This document shows positions 25,401 through 64,000 of a stretch of DNA of 64,000 bases, in pieces. The position numbers and the translations under genes were made by a program. The stretch is from positions 15,996,001-16,060,000 of the forward strand of contig OU612072.1 in NCBI GenBank assembly GCA_914767715.1. Direction: 5' to 3'. Under the pieces are notes generated by a model. That model was not told the DNA's origin, made no database searches, and was given only the letters and a program-made list of their open reading frames with translations. Source of the DNA: Membranipora membranacea. Lineage: Eukaryota > Bryozoa > Gymnolaemata > Cheilostomatida > Membraniporidae. Within the stretch, counting starts at the first letter, position 1. Each line of letters begins with the position of its first letter.

Positions 25401-25590
25401 CTTTCTTGTAATTATGCAGTGGGTCTCAAAATCATAATAAGTGGATAAGTTGGTTGATCTTATGTCAAGTTTGCAATCATAGCCTTAAAACCTTACCATT
25501 TGAGGCGCCTGATCCTTTTCGTGGAGGAGTGGTAGTCTTGGTCTCTTCAAGCCCCTCCTGGGCTGTGGTTGCTGGCGAGTCAGTAGTCAT
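13423..25590 (-). CDS. TCTE1 (DRC5): Dynein regulatory complex subunit 5 / T-complex-associated testis-expressed 1
   Basis: Ten coding exons in transcript order: 25590-25497, 24891-24823, 24140-23967, 23427-23229, 23087-22909, 21949-21738, 17636-17456, 16209-16107, 15784-15640, 13593-13423 (TAA). All phases agree, giving 508 residues against about 500 in vertebrates. Diagnostic segments: MRRIIAEDPEWSLATVPLL (exon 3); ANLIHDEGYWKRCCKSRW and SWKRMFFER (exon 4); VRDCGMNFEWNLFQFTTRDC (exon 6); then leucine-rich repeats from about residue 290 on (LTELDVSHNLISDRGARAIG, LNIRLNRMGDEGGQA, LNFGSNELSEPTANILAQVI, IDLSCNRIGVDGGKQL). In the known family this LRR protein belongs to the nexin-dynein regulatory complex, which links doublet microtubules and controls beating of motile cilia and flagella. 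An acceptor-like TTCTTGCTATAG 14 bp before the ATG points to a noncoding first exon further right. Intron 6 (4.1 kb) is the longest; introns carry SINE and MITE insertions. Confidence 0.95.
13902..14165 (-). mobile_element. SINE-like element in the last DRC5 intron
   Basis: Read on the minus strand, a tRNA-like head with a degenerate B box (GATTTGACTCC) near 14120 is followed by a body containing a small hairpin (CCGCTTAG ... TTAAGCGG). It ends in an (ATT)n tail (13902-13917 on the plus strand as AATAATAAT). This head-body-microsatellite tail layout is that of tRNA-derived SINEs. Assignment is by eye. Confidence 0.5.
15391..15608 (+). mobile_element. tRNA-derived SINE in DRC5 intron 9
   Basis: The head has a good RNA polymerase III A box (TGGCGTAGTGG at about 15396) and B box (GGTTCGAATAC at about 15440, one mismatch from consensus), spaced as in a tRNA gene. 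The body does not fold as a full tRNA and lacks matching acceptor arms, so this is a SINE and not a functional tRNA. The body shares short blocks (CC-AGC-TGCAAAC) with the element at 52721-52940. Confidence 0.6.
16283..16436. repeat. Two C-rich low-complexity tracts
   Basis: Runs of eight or more C residues occur near 16288-16300 and 16415-16435 inside DRC5 intron 7. Low-complexity sequence only; no coding signal. Confidence 0.6.
20964..21010 (+). mobile_element. SINE body fragment in DRC5 intron 6
   Basis: The stretch GAGCCCCATGTGTGGCACC followed by GACCTGCCTGCA closely resembles the body of the SINE at 52721-52940 (GGCCCCCAGGTGTGCCCC, then AACCTGCCTGCA). No head is present, so it is read as a truncated copy. 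Confidence 0.4.
22722..22832. repeat. 16-17 bp minisatellite, about seven units
   Basis: Imperfect tandem copies of ATGTTGCATTGTGGGG, with variants in the run of G and in GTG/ATG. It lies in DRC5 intron 5, about 80 bp beyond the donor of exon 5. Confidence 0.85.
23740..23927. mobile_element. CTCTGATTGG-type MITE, copy 1 (DRC5 intron 3)
   Basis: Begins GTTGGCTCTGATTGGCTGG and ends with the partly degraded complement (AGATCTGAGCCA). Its two ends match, in opposite orientation, the two ends of the element at 61994-62188: a GGGAGAGAGGC...GTCAGGTCAGATGG block near one end, and a CTTTCAGTGACCT..CATTGGCTG block near the other. About 190 bp, noncoding. It contains a (GGGA)n tract at about 23758-23778. 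Confidence 0.6.
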
Positions 25591-28500
25591 AATGAGCTCG
25601 TGTCTATAGCAAGAAAACAGATACAATGAACTGCAAAAACATGGAAGGAGAAAGAAGAGGAGCATTCAACCGCTAAAGCTGCCCACATTGTGAAATACAT
25701 GCCAGTAAAATATAGGGTGTATAGGGTGTCTCACATAATGAATATACTATATGATACAACTGCGCTTTGGCTGGACGGAAGAGTAAAGTGGATTATGGAG
25801 TGAGCAGTCACTGGTGAAAACAATTTAGCTCAATATTGATGATAAATTGAGGTAGAAAGTTTTATTCTCTTTCCTTAGCTAAGAATTTTCTGTGAGACGA
25901 TCGATTGACTATTTGTCACACTCAAATTGCATGTGTGAATTATGACAGCTAAATCTCCAACTTTTTTTACCTGGTTGCAATAAGATACCAAAATAAAGAG
26001 CTACTTGTTCTGTGCAATGTAATTTAGTTCTCATAGAATAAGAGTTGCTAAATTGCCTAAAAGATATGAACAAATGAACAAAACTTGAGAGAGCCAGACT
26101 TAAAAGTACTCTATTCTAAGCTAGCTATGATTGTTGAGTCAAAATTCAATACCAATATATGAATATACAAAGGAAAATCTTTTTGCACAGTAAATGAAGT
26201 TTACTCACTGTTCAACTATGCAAGATAACCTGTTTAATATCCTGTTTCAGGTAGAAATCAGTACCTATTTTTAATGTACCAACAATTATAAAATAAAATC
26301 TGTCTTTGAGTGTCTGTCAGTGAATTTGGTTGATAATTATCCTCTCAGTTTCACTGTAGAGTTGATATGTCACTATGGAAACCTAGCTGTTGTTCACAAG
26401 GATTTGTATAGAAATTTGGGGTCTTTTTTTACTTCCCCATGCCTGAAAAGGATTTTGGGTTATAACCTCGACCTAATATGACAGCCTACCGGATACAGAT
26501 CATATTCAGCAGTTTCCGGATTTCCCAAAAGTGAAAGCTGGGACCTCCTCTCAGACTCAGTTCTCTCACTAAGACAAAATCAAGAATTGAAATCAGGTAA
26601 GGAGTGTTTTATAAATATGGGTGCCTTTGATTGTAATTTGCAAACCACAGTATTTTGCAGCTTGGTCTCTAGATTAATTAAGAGTTGAAGAGTGAAGACT
26701 CAGGATCAAGTAATGAAACATAGGCCTACTGGCTACTCTACAACAAGTACTGTAGGCCTACATACTTACTACCATGCAGTGCATGTATACACTACCAAAT
26801 TAGTTTAGTTTAGGCCTTTTCAATGATGCCTGGTGGTGTATGAGCCAGCACCTCAGAACTAGCATGGGGCGGCTTAGTTAGACGCTCCTTAGCTGTGGCA
26901 TCAGACTTGCCAAACATAATATGTTATGATAAAATAACATGATTGTACATGGTACACAGGTACAGGTGTCATTGCTTAATTATTATACATCTTTGGGTAG
27001 AAAATCATCATGATGAGATACATACCTGTGTGGGTAGTTTTTGGGTCACTTTATTTAATTGCTAGCATCAGTGAAATGCGATGGGAGTTTACTCTTTTCT
27101 ATCGTTTTCAAAGTGTAGGCTTCACAATCAAGTTGTAGCCTTTTCACCTTTGACTTGGTATTAGTTAGTATTAATAATATTGATTGTGGTGAATCCCAGC
27201 TCCTCTATAATGGTATGTGTCTGTATATCAAGTGTGTCCATCTCATTTAGGTCTTTGGAGACCTTGTTGTGCCATGGCCGTCTGGACACCAAACCAAATT
27301 TGACTCACAAACTCCCTCGGGATCCTAAGACCAACACCATCTATCACTCATTGTCCTTATTGACATCTGAGACTGAAAAAGTAAAGCCAGGCAACGTATA
27401 AGAACAGAGATTTCGAACACATTGTGTTCTGGTCACTATTCTACTTTATGTGTCTTTGGTTGTCACTTCAATTTAAGAAGTTTGAATGGTTTACAGTCAA
27501 TGGTTTACAGTTACAGTTTACAGTTTCCAATTACATGATGCCCATATGTTGCCGAGGGATCTCTGTTTTTATTAAATTGAGGGAGATGTGAATGTTACTG
27601 GACACTGCTCAGCATGAACTCATCTCTAGGCTGTATCCTGATGTTTGTATGACTCCTGGGAACCATGAACAATGTCAAGCTGGGTTATGATAATCTGAAT
27701 TATTTATTGTCTTGCTTCTCACTTAGTTGACTTTAGAGTTGACCTAGGTCAGAGGTTCCTCTCTTACTGTGATGTGTTTGTTATTACATTGAATATTGAA
27801 TGTACTTGTTTGACATAAGCTTGCTGTTTAGATATCAAACAGTGTGAGGTCACTAAACGGGATGAATCATTAAAGGCTTATGAACCTCTTGGTTTTGAAT
27901 TTCTTCAGGTGTGCTGATTTCATCATACAGCTTGGTTTGGTATGTGTCATACTTTTAGATTGGTGTGTTATATGAGACAATGTCAGTCACTATGTTTTGT
28001 GAGGCTATGTCAGTAACGCTACATCCATAATCCAGTGTCTGAGCAATCAGTGAAATCTGCAACCACAATTTTGTTGTGTAGGGTCAGCTGCCTTCTCTTT
28101 TGAATGAAGATTATCGACGCACTGACCATTTACATGGAAAAAGCAGTCATTGTCAGTATTCTTGGCTTGGCTTTGGATTTGATAATTAAAGTTTGTAGAT
28201 TTTCACTAGGCCTATTTTTGTAATTGTTGATGTGATGTTTATGAGGTACACAATTTCAATGAAACACAGTTAGTTTGGTGCCATCATAATTGTCATGGCA
28301 CATATAAAACACATTTTAGTCATAGTCAAAATTAGCTTCTTTAAAATTGACCAGTTTTAATTGCATTGGTTACAAAGACAGTACACAGCTATGCTAAATA
28401 ATTTAGATGTTATCTAACATTATATATGAATACTAATCAATGTGTGAACACAATAAATTCTTTTGTTCCTATTCATAACACTAATGGCTAGACTTTCTAA

Positions 28501-31500
28501 GATTATATTGCTGGTAGTGTTAAGATATAATATAGTCATAGTTGTATGAGAAATGCTCCCTGCTTCTCAGGTAGTTACCGAGGTTCCAGATTTACTATGA
28601 GATAAGCTTCCAGCTTAGTTTGCTAACAATCTTAATATCGCTGCTTTCCAGTTGTAACACCATCAGTTAATAACCTAATAGTGTGATATGCTACTTATCT
28701 GAAAATCTCATATCATGCGATCCGCCATGGACTTTAGTAGGAGCAGTCCTAGAGCCTGAAGCTAGTCACCCTGGGGAGCAAAGGGTCTTGTTTGGAATCT
28801 ACACTCAATTCAAATGTCACCCTTTTTAATCAATCTGGGAAAAAATCCTGGTTATCTGAAGATACGATGTTTTTTACCATAGTGCCACATCAGTAGGAAA
28901 CCCTGTGAATTTACAAATGGTTCTCCGCTATCTTCGATAAAATTCTTGAAGTCGAATAACTATCTAGTAAGTTGTGAGTATGGGTTTGAGTTGGGTATGT
29001 GTTGGGACATGAAAAGTATAAGTTATCTAGACATCCTTATAGTCAAATCCTTGCCTCCATCAGCACCAGGTATGCTAACTTGTGCTAATGGCTTCCTCTA
29101 ATGAATATTAACCTGATTTAAATTAGTCACCATGACTAATAACCGCATAGATGAGTTGGAATATTTACTAAATCTCTTATTACCACTTGACAACAAGGGT
29201 CATTTGACTGATTACTTTTGCATATTGAATAACACCTTTATAGTTTTTTGCACCACTGTTATAATCTGTATAGGTACAACTGCGGACAAACATACACCCT
29301 CCACTGTTATAGGACAGAATAATAATGATTTGGCAAGCATTTATCAGTCTCATGACTCAGGCGCATGCTGTGTTATTTTTAGTTAGAGAGCTGATTTCAA
29401 ACAATGAACACACTATATCAAAAACTCTGATAACAGTGCCTTTGATAACACACTGTTTTGAGTTGAAAAAGGAAATTAGGATATTGAAATTTATCACCGA
29501 TAGGATATAGGCTATGGGGCGCTCAGCTGGTTATAGGTGAATCTTGTCAAACTCATAAAATTACGGTGAGCGATACAGAAGTATGATTTATCAGTTTACA
29601 CAATTTATTATAAGATGCCGCTGAGAACATGCCAAGTAAAATTTCACATTTTTGAAATTGATAGCTATTGATGGGAGGTTTAATATGTTTTATAATTGGC
29701 CACAAAATGTTTGAAGTAACCATTGTGAGGTTAAAAACAGGTACCCACTGTTCTGCAGCTCCGTACATGCTACAAGTGCTAGAGTTACTCTTCTGTTGAC
29801 TGTTGACTTGTTGTAGGATGCAGAATACCATTTCATTTTTGGTTTGGCATACCAACCAGCAAACGAGTTTGATCATTGGCTTTCCATTTTGATTGATCAG
29901 TTTGGGAACTTCTGGGCATGGCACAGTTTTATTGATGGTTCAGACCAGTTCAGAGTGACCGAACATACATATTCATCAAGGTCATGTATTGGTTAGACAG
30001 TCATACTTTTAGCTATAGTGTGTGCAAGCCTTTAGTGTCTTCGTTTACTGAGTTTGTGTCAATACTTCTCACGATTGTCTGATAGCAGTCTCTCGATTTG
30101 TACATTATAATTAGCCCTTGGGATTTCATTTATAAGTCATAGTAGTCATGGGATGTCATGCCGTGTTGTCAAAGAAAATAGTTTGCTGTCATTGCTAAAC
30201 TGTTTTTGCTGCCATAATCATATATTCATCGCTAACATGTTTTCTTACATGTTCGAAACTATGGTAAATGACCACTTGGACCATGATATACTGTTGGCTG
30301 GATGCTGACATGCATCGCACATTAGTGATGAAGCAAAGTCAGAAGTTGGCAGCTTCCGGTTTTCTGAGACAAAGATTGCTGGTAGAACAAACCCACACGA
30401 TGTCAGTTGGATAACCAAGTGTTCTGCCCTTGCCGAGTACCACTTTGCTTGGGATCGAATGAAATTTAGGATGATTGTGATATTCGGTTCTTATATCGTG
30501 GCATGGCCACTAGCGATTTGGTATCCTTGTTTTAAGAGGCGATATTACATCCTTAAGTATAGGGTACTACTAATACTTCAGTCTGCATGTTTGCACAAGG
30601 TTTATTTGTAAGTAATAGATAGTACTGGGACAATATTACGATGTGGCTAATGTAAATTACCAGTCTTAGTGAACATTCTTCATACCATTAAGGATTACTG
30701 GCATTGATGGAATGTGGGTTACTCTGGGAGCGGAGGTTTTATATCTGACAAAGGTCATGGATTTGTTGTTGTAATTGATCTTTTTGCAGTAACGGTTGGG
30801 TGGAGATGGTGGACTAATTTAAATTTACTAGTCTCTTTGAATGTTCCTGTACTACAGCAGAGAATATGCCCATTTCATTAATTGAAAGGCAAACAATATT
30901 CACTCAGTATAGGGGTAGTTTAAGGTTTTGTCTTGATGTATAGCAATAGGCATGGTGGTGAGACTGATGTGTGCTCATGGTTCATGGTCTGGTGTACCAG
31001 TGTTACAGGCTTTGTCACCATAACAAATTTATTGGTAATGTAATAGTTAATTGCTGTCTTGCAGATCCTGTCAAAGCAATTGCAGTGTCATCTTTGGTCA
31101 TAACCAGAAGAAGAAATAATTCCATTGTTCCCTATTGGTTGCTGACGTCTGGTAGTTGAATATTCTGTGTCAACGTTTGATGAAAGTTCTGCTGCAGATC
31201 GATGTTGGTGATGCCCCTCCTTAATCTAAGGACCATCATTTGTAATCACTGAGTGGAAGGGAGAGTTAATTATTGGCTTTGAAATTTGTGATTGGAGTGG
31301 CGAGGGTGACTTCTTGAGAGGAAATCACTTTGGTTCCATGTTGATTAGTGACCTGTTCTTTTTCTCTGATGTTCTAATCATCCGCCCTCTTGTCGGCAAG
31401 CTACCACTTGAAAAAACTGCTGTAAGTTTAACTCGGATATAGAGTCATCTGCACGGGATTGAAAGTCGTATATGCTTGTAATTTAGCGGTGGGTATTAAA

Positions 31501-32235
31501 GAGTTAGTGCTGAGCCGATATCCTGTCTCTAAGTTGGACACCTGATCTGTTCCCCTGTCTGTTTTTGATTGAGGGAGGAGTTCGGCTTCATTGGCTTGGA
31601 ATAGCGTTTGCAGCTTTTTGAATGAGATGGGTTGTTAGCTTCCTTTTTCAAGCAATTGTAATAATTTTTAAACCACCTCTGTTATGTAAGAGACTGCATT
31701 GTTCACTTGGTTCAAACTCCTTGGATCTCGGCCACCAATTGCAGTAGACATAATATATTTGCTCTTGAATAATCGTTGTGCTATCTTCTTGGGTACAGAA
31801 TGGGAGTATGATTTCAGTCTAGGCCTACTGATACTCCGTCATTAGGCCTAATGGAATCTGCATAAAATTTGTTTACAAAGGCGACAGATGAGACACTCTT
31901 CACAATATTTCTCCCCGTTTATGATTCCCTAGGCTGTCACTGTAGCCATGATTCCCTTTGCCTTGTGTGTGTCAAACATAGTCGCCTCTCCGTATGTTAG
32001 TTGTCTGTGCAGGCATCTGGTAAACTGTAATGCCACACCATGATACTATAAGCTTCTTAATAGATCAACGCTAGATGGGATGGTAGAATGGACTAAGATG
32101 TAATTGATCAAATTATGATGTGGCAAGTTGGTGAAAACTTGGACTGTATAGCATTTTTCTTGCCATTCACTTCAATTGACCGCATGAAGTAAAGAATGCT
32201 CATATTTCATGCGTGGTAAATCCTTGTTTTGACAG
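25591..32235. other. Head-to-head spacer between DRC5 and MYO5
   Basis: About 6.6 kb between the first coding exons of two divergent genes. It must hold both promoters and any noncoding first exons. A donor-like CAG|GTAAGG follows 26596 on the plus strand and could end a 5' UTR exon of MYO5. Open frames such as 29553-29924 (-, 123 codons) have no splice or family support. I see no TATA box, RNA gene or clear transposon here. Confidence 0.45.
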
Positions 32236-32386
32236 ATTTGGATTAATCACTACATCATATTGTGAGAGGAATTGCCAGAGCAAAGCGTCAGACTCCCAAG
32301 AGATGGAAAGGATTAGCTGTCTCTAGTGACACTATAACTATTAAATTTTACTCACACAAGCAAACTCCGTCACAAAACTAGTCAAC

Positions 32387-32413
<27 letters not shown>
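32236..32413 (+). other. MYO5: MYO5 first coding exon with 5' UTR
   Basis: The nine codons MISDELYCK lie at 32387-32413 and end in AAG|GTATGTA. Homology in length and sequence to the first exon of vertebrate MYO5 genes, and phase 0 joining to [13 protein letters not shown] in the next exon, make this start firm. A TTGTTTTGACAG acceptor at 32235 suggests that about 150 nt of 5' UTR precede the ATG in this exon and that a further noncoding exon lies upstream. Intron 1 is then 3.2 kb. Confidence 0.8.
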
Positions 32414-63904
<31,491 letters not shown>

Positions 63905-64000
63905 GTAAGGTCTAGGTTATCATCTTTGTCTGTTTGTTTGTCTTTGCCCATTTTTGGTGTTGCTCCCCCTTTATTCTGTCAAGTGGGAGCAACCTTTAAT
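63905..64000 (+). other. MYO5: Intron 40 of MYO5, running off the window
   Basis: Begins with GTAAGG right after exon 40. No further exon is seen before the window ends. Confidence 0.8.

Noticed and set aside
26460-26596. Noncoding first exon of MYO5 ending at CAG|GTAAGG
   Set aside because: Good donor and an acceptor 5.6 kb on, but no transcript evidence and many such donors occur by chance; kept only as a possibility.
29553-29924. 123-codon minus-strand open frame in the DRC5-MYO5 spacer
   Set aside because: Composition looks random, with no motif, signal peptide or splice context.

Overview
The window is a piece of an animal (metazoan) nuclear genome. Genes are split into many short exons with GT..AG introns, intergenic DNA is AT-rich, and tRNA-derived SINE-like elements and inverted-repeat MITE-like elements sit between and inside genes. 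The genes read most easily are animal-type: a class V myosin, a motile-cilium dynein regulatory complex subunit, and a proteoglycan-linker galactosyltransferase. The galactosyltransferase is cut by five introns, whereas its vertebrate orthologue is essentially a single-exon gene, so an invertebrate or non-bilaterian animal is more likely than a vertebrate. I cannot name the species.

Layout. 1-3000: a short minus-strand exon for a small one-pass membrane protein, loosely TOM5-like, plus a 51-bp tandem duplication; otherwise no recognised gene. 3044-8303 (+): a six-exon B3GALT6 gene. Its last intron contains, on the opposite strand, the C-terminal exon of a caspase-like (peptidase C14) protein (6754-7047). 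8750-11490: no recognised gene. 11495-12397 (+): a compact two-exon gene with TATA box and poly(A) signal for a 98-residue secreted protein. 13423-25590 (-): TCTE1/DRC5, ten coding exons, 508 residues, read end to end with every exon phase consistent. 25591-32386: DNA between the head-to-head DRC5 and myosin genes, nothing coding recognised. 32387 to beyond the right edge (+): MYO5, forty exons visible, 1,699 codons, running from the initiator ATG into the cargo-binding domain.

The genes do not form a pathway. DRC5 acts in ciliary axonemes, myosin V carries organelles on actin, B3GALT6 builds the glycosaminoglycan linker in the Golgi, and the small protein is secreted. Most of the unusual material lies in introns: the antisense caspase-like exon, a TTAA-flanked near-palindrome of 589 bp, a MITE-like family sharing a CTCTGATTGG motif, four tandem hairpin-forming CCAAT repeats, two micro-exons in the myosin lever/coil region, and a 147-codon in-frame run-on of one myosin exon that may encode a truncated isoform.

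Exon borders were assigned by eye from splice consensus, reading-frame continuity and recall of family sequences. No alignment or transcript data were available.
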